DNA of 64,000 nucleotides from Epiperipatus broadwayi (taxonomy: Eukaryota > Onychophora > Udeonychophora > Euonychophora > Peripatidae): the NCBI GenBank assembly GCA_028023455.1, contig JAQFVV010000153.1:1556212-1620211 (forward strand). The letters run 5' to 3'. Of this stretch, positions 11,984 to 24,944 are shown piece by piece. Positions within the stretch are counted from its first letter, which is position 1. The number at the start of each line of letters is the position of its first letter. The notes beneath the pieces were generated by a model that was given only the letters and a program-made list of their open reading frames with translations, searched no databases and was not told the DNA's origin. Both the position numbers and the translations under genes were made by a program.

Positions 11984-14900
11984 TACAGACAGTAAATATT
12001 TTATTAAGCAAATTATTTTTTTTTCTGCATGGTTTAGTGCAGGGGTACAATGGTGGACTTAAGAGCTTAATTACTTCCTTTACTCCAATTGTTTTGTGAA
12101 CTTCCAAACAACAATCCATTCTTTGTTTATATTTTATATTTTCATTTACCTCCACCCCTCAAATTTAAGAAATTTAAATGTTTTAGAAAAAAAAAAACAT
12201 TTTTTCAATAGATGCTTAAAATCAGATTAGATTAATAAATAGCACAAGTCTTTAGTTTATTGAAAAAACTTTTTAGTTTAATTTTAGAATATAAAGATAA
12301 AACAGTCTTTAATTCACCATAAAATAGTAAAAATCTTTCCAATAGTCTTCATAGAGAAGTTGTGTATGAGAAAGCACTGCTCATAAACCTTGTCAATCAC
12401 CAAATCGAGAAAATTTGAGAATTTTTCTATTCTTATTTTATTATTTAGTTAAGAATATCTAATTATTTAATGGTTTTTTGAGTTTACTTTAGGTCAATTA
12501 CTTTTACAAAATTATAATTTTGAGTAAAATATGAAAAATTACTGGATGATTCTTAGATCCAGGCAGTAAGCATGACAGGTGGATGTGTGATTGTTGGCTC
12601 CAGCAGTTTACTAAGCTTGACAACTTTTTAAATAATCTCAGCCCAGAATAATTATTCAATATTCTTTAATAAATAAATATGTAGGGTGGAAAATTGATAA
12701 AAACCCTCACCATTCAGTCTTTGCTGTGTAGTAAACTGTATGATGATTATTTTAGTGTGAAAAAATTACTCATAGAAAGCAAGATTAACGGCACTTTTCT
12801 CCAAATACAGGGTTTAATGAATGATTACCAAAGAAACCTTAAAGTCAAGGTGCAACAGAATTTCCTTATATATACGAACACCCCTAAATTATATATATTG
12901 TCATTAGAAAAATATATCAGGTTTATTAAGGAAAAGAAATCTTTACATCAAGAATTAGAAAATCAGCATTTTTCTATAACATTTTACTGAGAATGTTTTT
13001 CATTTCTTCAAGTACATTAATAATAATAAAAAAGGAATTAATTAACCTTTTTACTTAAGAAATTATTAAAATTTCTTGTGAAGTTGTAATTAAGTTCAAT
13101 TACTTTCAACAGTCTAACAAACATTTATAGAACTTTATCCTCCTTTCTGTAAATTGATATTCAAGTTATTAAAATGAAATGTAATGTCTGCCAGTCAATA
13201 CTTGTTGCTCTGAAAAGATTTGACTTTTTCAGTAAAAAAAAAAAAATTTCTCCAGACATATTACAATTAAGTCAATACACACGACATTACTGTAAGGTGA
13301 AACGTCCAAAATATAAATTGTCTACCTCCTGCGATGCAGATTAAGAATGCATGTAATCAAATAGTATAACGTAAAATATTCAATTTTTATGATCAGTATA
13401 TTGCAATATTTATGTTCCATAAGCTACTTTGAGTATTTTAAACAAAATTGTATACAGTCGAAGCTCTTCTCATACTAAAATAGCTTCTCTTGAAAATAAC
13501 TGTAGAAAAAGTCTATTTTATTTTTAAAAGATTTAAAAAATAGCAATTCTTTCATTTTTTCAGATTATTGTGTTACTTACTTTTAGGATATCTTTGCCAG
13601 TAACATTTTATTACAAGCAACGTTCAATACAGTAGTTTTTATTTAAATAAAGGTTTACTTTTGATATAAACTCTATTTTAGACACTTTCGATTGTTTTTT
13701 TAGATAACGACATTTTTCTAGTCCAGATAAAATATTCTTAGTCAATTCAACAAACAAAATCTTTATACTAGAAATTTTTTTTTTTTTTTAAATTAATTTG
13801 TAATAAAACTAACTATATATAATAACTTTATTAATATTTACATCTGAATTTTTAAAGTACGAAATATTGCCACAACATTTATTATAAAGAAACCAATATA
13901 AAAAAAATATTTCTATATTTCATTGAATTATCGGTTAGTAAAACAAATATACACATTTTACAATAAACACACATACATGCATTTTTTTTAAAAAGATTAT
14001 TAATAATAAAAAAACTCATTTCTTTATTTTATTATGATGATAAAACACTATAATTCCCTAAAATGCTGTTTCATGTATATTGTTGTGAAATTATGCACGT
14101 ATTTGATGTTTTTTAAATGACCCTGTGAATTATTTTTAGACTTTTTTTAATAACCTTGGTATAATATTAAGTACTTTATTAAAGTGATATTTAATTTGAA
14201 ATTGTCTGTGAAATATTATTAATAATAAAAAAACCTTCAAAATTGGTGTCATCTTATCAGAATATTTAAGGAAATTTTTTTATTTTACAATTTGTAGATA
14301 TATTTGCTTAAGATAAAATATAGAGAGATTTACATAAGATAAAATATGATACATATAGATATTTTTTTAAATATTAATAAAATAAAAAGATTAAGTAAAG
14401 TCTAAGTGAATAAAAGATAATTGTGATTTGTAACTATTAAAGGCATTTCAAAATTATCATTATATTACAAAATTTATTACAAAATTTAAATTAATTGCTG
14501 TAAGAGAGAGTTTTCATTAGAAAAAAATAGGAAAATAATATTCCTGCAATTAGATACTTTTCTTATTCTCATAACCAATATCATCATAAATATGTGTATA
14601 TAGCCTATATATGTATATTGTTTCCTTCATTTTTTCATTTTTTCCCCCTTCATTTTTTCTCTCCAGTGTTGTTTATTTCTTTCAATTGTTAGATGGAAGT
14701 CGAAAAATCTTCTCTCACTCCTACATCAGTAAGAGTTTAAAAAAAACTTAAGTAAATCACTTAAGTTTAAAGTGCATTTCTATAAATACACCAACTTTCA
14801 CTGACCATGCTAAATCAGGGCTTGAATCTATTGTGTGCCTGATGTTATAATCAAATTTTGAATTGTACAAATCTATTTAACCTATCAGGAGAAAGACTTT

Positions 14901-15940
14901 TCCTAATGTGTAAATGTGCCCTTGAGATTTATAATATTTAAAGTAATCGCACATTATTGCGCATTATCAAGTTCGACTTCCCATCTAACAATTTCAAAAT
15001 TGTCACCGGTTTTATAAAAATAGATTTATCTCTTTTAATAAAATTAAATACTTGCAAATCAACTCCAAACTTTTTTAATATTATTTGACCATATTCTATT
15101 ATCTTGTATAATGTCAACATTTACAAATTTTAGTTATCATTTATGCAGTATATATATATATAATAAAAATTTTAATGCATACTGCTAGCTAAAAATTCAA
15201 ATATAAAAATGTCAAATCACCCTTCCAAATGTTATTTAATTCAGCAAACCTCTGTGAATAAATATAAGTACTGAATTTCAAGTAGTTATATCTCTTCTTC
15301 TCTATAACCTCTTTTAATATAATTTCTCAGATTTTTTTTTCAGTATACAATTTTTTATTAGAAATATTTTGCAACCTTCCAATCCCTGATAATTTTCTGT
15401 AGTATGTTTTTCAAATGCCAAAATTTTTTTTATTCAATATTTTGTCATTACTTTATATTTAACAATTGTATAAAACTTCAAAAAGTAGGCATATATTTAG
15501 TGCATCTGAGTTGTTCTATAACTTGATATCTTTACTTTTCAAAGTCTATCTATGGTTTGTAAATGTGCTTTAGCTTTAGCTATTTATAATTTTGTTTATT
15601 TATTTGCATTTTAAATAATTATCTCTATTGTTTACTTTAACTCCATTAATTTTATTTTTTATTTTTCCAATATAGTTCTTTTTGTTTCTCTTTTAATTTA
15701 GTAACAGTGTTTTTTTTTAATCTTTTTCAGTAATTACTATAAATCATCTGCATATTTTAATTTATTCATGTCCTGAAAATTTTTTTGTTTGTTATTGTTG
15801 TTTGTTTTTTAAATATTTTTCTTCAATCTTACTTATTATTTGATCCAGATGCTATCAAAATTATTAGGCAAGATTACATTTTATTATATTGTATCATTTT
15901 TAATTTTAATGCAATTCCCAATTTCTTTACATATTTTTAC
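11984..15940. other. Gene-free AT-rich region, 4 kb
   Basis: No convincing gene. A 98-codon ORF at 12694-12990 has no recognisable domain and AT-driven composition. A segment at about 14936-14975 (AAAGTAATCGCACATTATTG...) resembles the inner inverted pair of the TA-flanked element at 6 kb, suggesting a remnant of that family. The ORF at 15785-16039 runs into the foldback element and is rejected. Confidence 0.5.
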
Positions 15941-16346
15941 TATATAGGGTATATGAGCACAGACTTTCACAAGACCCACCACTCTTCACTCTATCTCATA
16001 ACACTGGTACACTTGAACACATATATATTAAAAAGATAAATATTCACCAATATACGTATTTCATGCTAAACCAGCAATCATCACTTGGTCCAGATTACCA
16101 TCTTTACTCATATATGTTATAAGTGTTCAGATTATATTAAGATAGCCAATCTTCCTACTTTAATTAATGGACAGGCTTCAATTTACTCCACATTCCAACT
16201 CTTCAATCGTCCATCCAATTGAAAATCTGATGATGGAATGTTCAAAGGCCACCCTGAGACCGAGATATGTGTTTAAGTGTATCAGTGTTATGAGATAGAG
16301 TGGAAAGTGGTGGGTCTTGTGAAATTCTGTGCTCATATACCCTATA
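15941..16346. repeat. Foldback element, copy with long terminal inverted repeats
   Basis: The left arm starts ATATAGGGTATATGAGCACA and the right arm ends with the inverted copy. The arms match over about 85 bp, including CACAAGACCCACCACT and TATCTCATAACACTGG. Between them is the family core with AATTAATGGACAGGCTTCAA and AAATCTGATGATGG. It has no coding capacity. The outer end differs from the B-box-like end seen in other copies, so it may be a subfamily. Confidence 0.65.
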
Positions 16347-16441
16347 TATATATATATATACAGGTATATAACAAGCCTGTTATATACCTGTGCTCATATA
16401 CCCTATATATATATATATATACAGGTATATAACAAGCCTGT
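16328..16441. repeat. 60-bp tandem duplication at the edge of the foldback element
   Basis: A unit TGTGCTCATATACCC + TA array + CAGGTATATAACAAGCCTGT occurs twice in tandem. The unit contains the palindrome CAGGTATATAAC/GTTATATACCTG formed across the junction. It lies directly at the right end of the element. Confidence 0.75.
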
Positions 16442-17109
16442 TTCAGTTTTTACATATTTTTGTAATTTCTTGTAAAGAATTTTAAATGTTTTTTCAAAGA
16501 TTAATCTATTCTATAAGATTTATATGTAAAATAAATAATGCCCAAATTACTTTTTAGTCAATGCTATCAGATACTTTTTTTTTAATTAACAAAGAACAAA
16601 AAAGGACATATAGCTTTATTGTTCCGGAGTTCATAAGAAATGGCGCGCTAGATTTTCAAGCCAGCTACCAATTAGCCAAGGGTAACAAAGGACAGATTTT
16701 TTTTTCTTTTCTTGAGTTCGTCTATTGCAATGTGTAAATCTGATATTCTGTACACTTTTTTAATCCAACTTATTAATCTGTCAATTGTTATTTATCGTGC
16801 CTTTAATCCATTATTTAGAGGTCTTGTCAGTGCTAATCTATAAAATGAGAGCAATGTATAATTATGAAAGAATTATTGTATTAATAAGCATTTAAAGCAG
16901 TTTTAAAGAACATTTTATTAAAGCAGTTTCTCTCAAAACCCTCTTAAAATTTTCAACAACTGAATCTAATTTGTTTTGTTTGTTTGTTTTTACATATTTT
17001 TGATTTTATTTTTAAGCTATAATTAATGTTTATTTGCATTATTTTTACTGTTTTGGTCAGATATCTTTATTCACAAAAAATGAATTTCATTTAATTTCTT
17101 ACATTTCAA

Positions 17110-17262
17110 ACTTAAACTTGTTTAAAATCTATATATTTTCTCATAAAAGTGAAATATTGTTTTATTTATTGATAGATATTTTTAATTGCTAAACTTGTTT
17201 AAAATCTATGTAATTTCTCTGAAAAGTAAGATATTGTTCTATTTATTGATAGCAATCTGTTA
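17110..17262 (+). repeat. Two-copy direct duplication
   Basis: AAACTTGTTTAAAATCTAT followed by a TTCTC...AATATTGTT...ATTTATTGATAG pattern occurs twice, about 80 bp apart. It is a local duplication without coding sense. Confidence 0.6.
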
Positions 17263-20200
17263 GATTATTTATTCTTTCATCATTCACTCTCTAGGTTCAT
17301 TTTTTGTAATTCTTTCTCTGAAATCTCATGTTATAATTCCCATTATATTTTAAAGAAATTCTAAACAATTTTCACCATTTTCGGATATAGTATTTAAAGG
17401 TGTCTGAATGACTATTTAATATCAGTTAATTAATTCAATTTTATAACAAAAACTAGTTAATTAAATTTCATAAAGATGGTGCTAGTAGATTTTCATCACT
17501 CCTAAAATTATTATATGTATTTATACATACTCTGAAAAACAAAGATATGTTATAAAATGATGTGAATAAAATAAAATTATCAATCACATACTTGTTAAGC
17601 GATTAGGAAAAAAAAAAGATTTATGTTATGGCCATCAATAACATATAATGTTTAATGCAGTCAATCACAACCAAAGTAAGAGCAATGAGAAAATGCTTGG
17701 TGTAGCATTCAATATGCTGGATACTTGCTTAATGGTGAGAAGCCAGATATTGAGATATGTAAGCATCTAACTTTTTGTAAGAACTTCTGAAAGACATTGA
17801 CATGCTAGTCATGATTTAAATATATAAAAAAAAGCTTAAAAGATAGTCATAATATGAGCTTGAAAATTTTAGTCACTTATTAAAAAAATCATCCGCATGC
17901 TTAAAATATGTATTAGAAATATATATTATTAGCATAAAAATAAAATGTTTGTCTGGTAAAAATGATGAGTATTTTCTAATATATAGCAGCATATGTAGTT
18001 TTGTGGCTATTGAACAAATAAGCTTATTTCTGACACTATTACTACATTTTACTTTTTAATATTTAAAATGTTGTTTAGTTTTCAAATATATTTTCTCACT
18101 TTATAAGGCTCATAGACCAATCATCTGCTTATGGATGAAAGATTTTTTATCCTAAAATATGTTTAACTTTTAAAAAAAATCCTGAATCATTTTCAACTCA
18201 TAAATATACTATAATAATATTGGATTTTCTGTTACATTGCTCTATTTGAACTGAATTATACAATCTATTAAATTACTTCTTCAAAACCTATTTTTCTTCA
18301 TATTTTACTGTTTTAGTTATATCTACCATATCTGCATGATGCTGTATAAGAAACCTCATGATCTAATGATTAATTTATTCACTTGCAAACAATAATCTCA
18401 GATTCAATACAATAAGTGCAAAAATTTCTAAAACTTTTTTCAGATTTCAAATTTAATAATTTTTTGATTGCTTGCCCAGATAAACGTATTTTGTCATGTA
18501 ATTTTGGTCAGTAAATGTGTATCCACTTAATTTTGAAAGCAGCTAAAACAAAAATGAAAATCCATTAAAAAGCTATCACCATCACACATTTTTTCTTCAC
18601 TGTCCTTTTTTGGGAGGATGATACTATTAGAATGATATTTACACTTCAATGAGCTATTTGAAACTATTAACATATGTATATAGTTAATCTGGTGTTGTGC
18701 TTGGGTTACTGAGAAGCTCTTTGGAAAATAGTGAAAGATTTTTTTTAATAACAAATAAGCAGTGCTCCACCAAGACCTCCTGCTTTCTTATAGGATAGGA
18801 TTTTGATTCATCAAAGGCTGAATACTGTTTCTGATTCCAAGAGTGTTTCCCTCTTTTTCTTCTTTAATCACTTAAATTATAATAGAACCTAATTATCACA
18901 AGTCTTTTACACCATTGGACATCTCCTTGTGCTAACTGTGACAATAGCAGTGTGTGTTTTTGCAACAACATTTCCATTCTTTAACTAAATGCACACAGCA
19001 CTTCTGACTCCAATTTCCTTATTATTATTTTTTTAGCTTAAACTCTCAAGTAACAAAAAACAATGACAGGGACAGATTTAGAAGGTTAATAATTCTTAGT
19101 TGTGAGCTTTTCTCAAGGCAATACAATCACTAATGAGTCAATTTAGAACTAGATTTCTGTGAGACAGGAGTTTCAGCTCACAAAAATTTGTGTTTAGGTA
19201 GTCCTATTTAGAAATCCTGCCTTCCATGAAAATAAAATGACAGAAATTTTGGTCTGAAAATGCCTCTCTCACACCGTCTGGCTATATTGTGATGAATATT
19301 AATGGTAAGTACTTTTCTAAATAGAGGTACATACTATGTGTGAACTTTGCTCAATATAAATCTTTCAATACCAGAATGAATAACTGCACTAGGGTTTAAG
19401 GAACTATCAAGCTTTAAGATCAGTATAACTTCCTTCTTTTTTTTTTTTTTGCTTTTTAACATCAAAATTTTTTTAAAAAAAACTATTTACTTTTTAGCTA
19501 AGAATATAAATATTATGTATATATTAAAAAATTGCATGATTCTTTACATATATTCACAAAGAATTGTATGCTTCATAAGGTCCTGTAATCTTCAATGACC
19601 GAAGTGATAAATTGAACCTGTTTTATTCGTTTGACCAAATTGAGTTTTATTTTGCATTTTTAAATGTTTTAATCGTGATAATTTTTTTGCATATTTATTT
19701 TATTAATTTTAGAACATCAATCATTTTATTCAATTTTTTTTTAATTTTTTTCATACCCACATAATGTAGAACTTTGTGTGTGTGTGTTTATGTTTTATAA
19801 TAAAATTATACTGAAAATAAATACATAATAATTGCAAAGTCAATGACTTGCAAAAATGTTTTACCTTATTTAAAAATCTATTTATCGTTTTTATAACAGC
19901 AGTTTTATCATTTCTTAAATCCACTGTGGAAGTTGGTATAATAAAAAATGACTGAGTTTGAAGCCTGTGGATCATAGTCTAGTTTGTTACTTCCTGTGCA
20001 TAATTTTTATAAATTCCAAAGTAATAGACTACTTGATTTTTTATCTCTTTAATTGCCACAAACTTATCTTAAACTCGGTTATAAATTTATTTTTATTCTA
20101 TTTTCATTTTACTTTTCTTTACTGGCTCTTACTTTTAGATTCAAACTCATTGTTCAACTAAGTAACTCCCTAATTTTTTTTTTAATTAAAACAAAAGACA

Positions 20201-23145
20201 AAGAATGATTTCTTTTTTAAAATAATATTTATTGTTGCTGCTATTTTAACAACTTTTTTCGTTTTCATGAAAATCTCAGAAGTGTTAAATTGCTCAAGAT
20301 GTTATGTAATACTGCACTCCAGATAACCAGTTGAACACAATTGCTCCATTGTAAATGACTGAATTGGAAATTTTTTTTTATCACTTGAGAAGCGTTTTAA
20401 AAATCATTTGTTTTCAAATACTCTATTAATTATTACATTAAACCTTACAGACTAATAAAACGATTAATCGATACAATTGTAATTCATTTATATATATCTT
20501 GCCTAAACTAGTATAGTTTTAACAACTGAACTAATTTTTATATTCTTACTCTTTTTTAAGCCCAAATAATTTTTTAGACAAAAACATTTCGAATCTACTC
20601 AAAATAGTTCTGCTTAAAATACTTATTAATGTCTATGCCAATTATAATATTTCTCTGCATCAAAATTCTTCTAATACTCACAACATGCTTTTCTGTACAT
20701 AGGAATTCTTAAAAAATAATCATATAATCAATTATCGTGAAGGCAAATGATCTTCAAGTAAACTGGGAATTTATCCATAAAGTTTTATCATTTAAGCTTG
20801 CTGTTCTCATTATTAAACTATTTATAATAATATGAACATAACATAGAAACAAATTATCGATTTCCTAGGCGATCATATATCATTCAAGCCCTAAGTAGCA
20901 GGTTAAGTACAAAAGTTCATTTCAACTAATGATATTTAGTTTGTTACATTGTTTAGTCTTCTAATAAGGGATTACTCAAGGAATATTTAGCTCTTAAGTC
21001 TATTTCTGTGCGAAACTACACAGGGTAATAAAAATACATATCATTATCCATTCCCTTGCTTGTGTAATGCATATAAATTTTGAATTAAAATATATATCAC
21101 TTGTACGTAACATGTTAATTTATTTCTCTACATGAATTTCAATTATAACTCTTTACTTAATCATAAATTATTTTAATATAACAGCTAATGATTGGTTACT
21201 TGAAAGATCATATGATATTTAAGCAGCAGAAATGAAAGATTGAGCTTTGATTTAATGACTTGAAGGAATCTCAAATCCATTGCTCTATCAATGCTATAAA
21301 GTACGTAAGGCTTCTCAAAAGGAAAAAAGAACCATTTTATCGGCAATATAAGCAATATAACTATAATTTCCAATTCTTATTTATAATTATTTTATATATG
21401 TTCTTTATTACTTTTATTTCTCCAATTTTTATATACTAACTTATTTTTATAGACTACATTTAAAATTGATGAATAAGGAAAAAGTTGAGGATTAACCTTT
21501 TTTTTTTGTCTCAGTATCTATTTATTTTGTGAGACCCTATGCAGTGCAGCAAAACAATAATGTGACCGATTTGAAAACTAATGGCTTGATAAAAGAAGCT
21601 CTCCCGGTTTCTTAGTTATTTAATAGTCATTGCCTTTTCGGGATAGTTAACTATTCGTTTATATTATTGAAACATTTATTTTAAATAAAATTATTTAGTA
21701 TAAAAACTCATCTTAAAATTCAGTTTTTCCAATGTAACTTAAAACAGTTACAAACTAAGTGATAAATATATACACTGTATATCATAAACAAATATTTGCT
21801 TAATATATATTAAATGACTGAAGAAAACAGCACAAATGTTGAACCTTTAAATAAGAAATTTCTATTTTTTTTTAGATAGATACGCATTGCAAAAAATATA
21901 CCATACAACCTCAGGCAATCTTTTTATTATAAGTGTAACATATCTTTAAAATAATATTTTTGATTACGGATTTGTAATTTTGCACTCTTTAAAAGATTTT
22001 GTTGTTTTTGTTTTTTTTTCAGCCACATCTAATCAGAAAAATCGTTTAACATATTTGTAATTGTCTCATAACACACTTGACAGACTGGATTTGGAGAAAT
22101 ATAGAACAACCCTGTGGATGACGATTATTCAACGCACTTATTAGATTTAGACAGCTTTTCTCAAGTCACATACACAGTATAAAGTGTATATGAAGTAAAT
22201 GAGATATTTTTAAAAAAAAAAAAATTCTAACCAATAGCACATGTAGATTTATTTATTTTTTACTTTTGTAATTATTATTATAACTTTAAAAATATGTGTA
22301 GATGGCGCCTGAAAATTGATAATTTCTTTTGTTGTACGAAAAAATAGTTAATTTTTCGATTATTGTTAATTAATCATTTTTATGAAAACTTTTAATTTAT
22401 TTTATTTAAAAATAAATGGACAAAAACAATTTTAAACACTTTTTAATGGTAAAATATAAGTTAACAATGTAAGGGGGTCTACTAATAATTGCGATGATAG
22501 TTAAACGTCTACGTGAATGTCTACCGTATGAGTAATGCTGCAACTAGCTTGTAATTTATGTAAAGAATAAATTAATTATTTACGTTTAAATTATAATAAC
22601 CATTCAAAAAAAGATTCACATAATAAAACAAAGACATTATATTGTATATATAAAGAAATAAGTATTTTAAATAAAAGTTATACTGAATATAATTTATAGG
22701 AGAAAAAAGTATGTATATATATAATTATTACTTATATAAACCATAAATGAATACACCTGTAAATAGGTAAATACATTGAAAGAAAAAGGAATCGATGAAT
22801 AAATGAAGCCGTGTAATTTTGATTGAAGTTTATATATATATTCCTAATAAGTACTAAGTATTTGTATTGAAAATCAGAAAAAAATATGAAAGATATATAC
22901 ATTTTTTTTAATAACGGATAGATGAATTTTAAAAAAAAACTAATAAATACCATTCAAAAATCTTATAGTTAAATTATCACATGATTACTGTATTATTAAT
23001 TATTTATTTATTCTCGGCATTAGCTTCGCACATTTCTAATGTGAATAATTGAATAATAGTAGTTAGACGTTCGTTTAAATTGGATTTCTTATGTTGTTTT
23101 AGGAGATAAAAAAAAGTATCATGGTCATGTAGAGAATAGATAGAC
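17263..23145. other. Gene-free region with some higher-complexity blocks
   Basis: About 5.9 kb with no supported gene. Blocks at about 18530-19420, 20720-21070 and 22020-22330 look less repetitive and slightly less AT-rich. The first contains a perfect AP-1 site TGAGTCA at 19134-19140, the second a MEF2-type CTATTTATAA at 20818-20827. They could be distal regulatory DNA of the KLF gene, but this is only inferred from texture. The 60-84 codon ORFs here show no known domain. Confidence 0.4.
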
Positions 23146-23720
<575 letters not shown>

Positions 23721-24435
23721 GAAAGAAAATAAATAAGAAGATAATTAAATAGATAGCTGATGGATGGGTGTATAGATGAATAAACGGACGGAAATGTGTG
23801 AATAGGTAGATAAATGAGTGGATAGGTAAATTTATATGTGAATGAGTAAATGGATGCCCAAATATCTTAATAAACTAATGTATCGATAAATAGATAAATA
23901 GATAAGTAAACAGATGAGATAGCTAAATAGATACTTTGATAAGTTAGGTGGATGAATACATAAGTAAGCAGGTGCAAATTATAAAAAAAATTTGTAAGTT
24001 CGTGCAATTGAGTTTGAAGCAATTCAAAAATATTTTACTTAGAATATCTAAACTGGTGTCTTTTTTAATGCATGCAACAAGATATTCATTTAATGACATT
24101 CAGGATAGTTTTTACTGATGATGTTGCCAACTACTATGGTTTAGAGCTTTTCTTCTTGAGAATAAATAATTATAACGTTACATCTGATATCTGTTGTCAA
24201 AAAAATCTCTACTAATATTTTGACACCTTGTAGCACTACACTTTGCAATATAATATTTTTTTCTCAAAAAACTGAATTGCTATAATATTTTTTAAATTTT
24301 TTTTTTTTAAGTCAGTCTAATTTCTGCCTGAATATTAAAACCATAAGCTACAGATGTAGAAAAAAAAAGTTTTTATACATAATCTAATGGTTTATTGCTC
24401 AAAAATTCATAAAAAATTTATTACCAAAAGTAACA
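23721..24435. other. Degenerate GATA-derived flank and gene-free sequence
   Basis: The first 240 bp are diverged tetranucleotide repeats that look like an older part of the array; the rest is plain AT-rich DNA with poly-T and poly-A tracts. Confidence 0.5.
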
Positions 24436-24505
24436 GAGAGTAGCAGCAATCCATGGAACTTGAATTCTAGAGTCTGCCTCTCTAGCGCTTAGCTAAACTA
24501 CAGAA
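24436..24505 (-). repeat. tRNA-like SINE head, family 2 (low confidence)
   Basis: On the minus strand GTTTAGCTAAGCGCTAGAG resembles a tRNA D-arm/A box, and 25 nt later GAATTCAAGTTCC resembles a B box. No tail or target duplication is recognised. A sequence near 55080-55125 shares a CTCTAGAATTCA segment. Confidence 0.35.
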
Positions 24506-24835
24506 AATCTGAAAAAGTTACTTTTAAAACTTTTTGAAAATTTGCAATTGATTTTTTTGTTTGACTAATATATAAATAAAAAGCTGTAGCCATTTTTAAA
24601 TAATCTACTGAGGTGATAATAAAGACCTCTGAAATTGACAATTAAATACACACACACACTTATAGAGACCATTTAAGGGAAAGGTATTACTGACAAGATT
24701 TGCCGATTGGAAATACTGACACTTTGCAATATTCATTATGGTTCCTGTTTCCTGGAATATCTAGGTATCCATTTAAGTCAGTAATATGCAATAAAAAAAT
24801 ACAAGTCCGTAACAAATACTGAGTCAATAATGTTA

Positions 24836-24934
24836 GTCTTGCATTGGTGGTTGAGAGGTCAGCGTGACTACCTCACAAGCAGTTGCCCGGGTTGCGGGTC
24901 CCGGCCGATGCTATGACACTTGAAAAAAAAAAAT
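24836..24934 (+). mobile_element. tRNA-derived SINE, family 1, copy 2, with target-site duplication
   Basis: Flanked by perfect 10-bp repeats AATAATGTTA (24826-24835 and 24935-24944). It contains GCATTGGTGGTTGAGAGGTC and GGGTCCCGGCCGATGCTATG, ends in poly-A, and aligns along its length with the SINEs at 9114 and 48766. The B box is damaged (GGGTTGCGGGTCCC). Confidence 0.75.
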
Positions 24935-24944
24935 AATAATGTTA

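Noticed and set aside
12694-12990. 98-codon ORF
   Set aside because: Composition is driven by AT-rich codons, with no recognisable motif or repeat-family match; could be old repeat debris.
16226-16262. CTGATGATGG as a hammerhead core
   Set aside because: No stem II or GAAA follows; it is part of the foldback family core.
20818-20827. MEF2-type match as a standalone regulatory feature
   Set aside because: YTAWWWWTAR occurs often by chance in DNA this AT-rich; kept only as part of a block-level observation.
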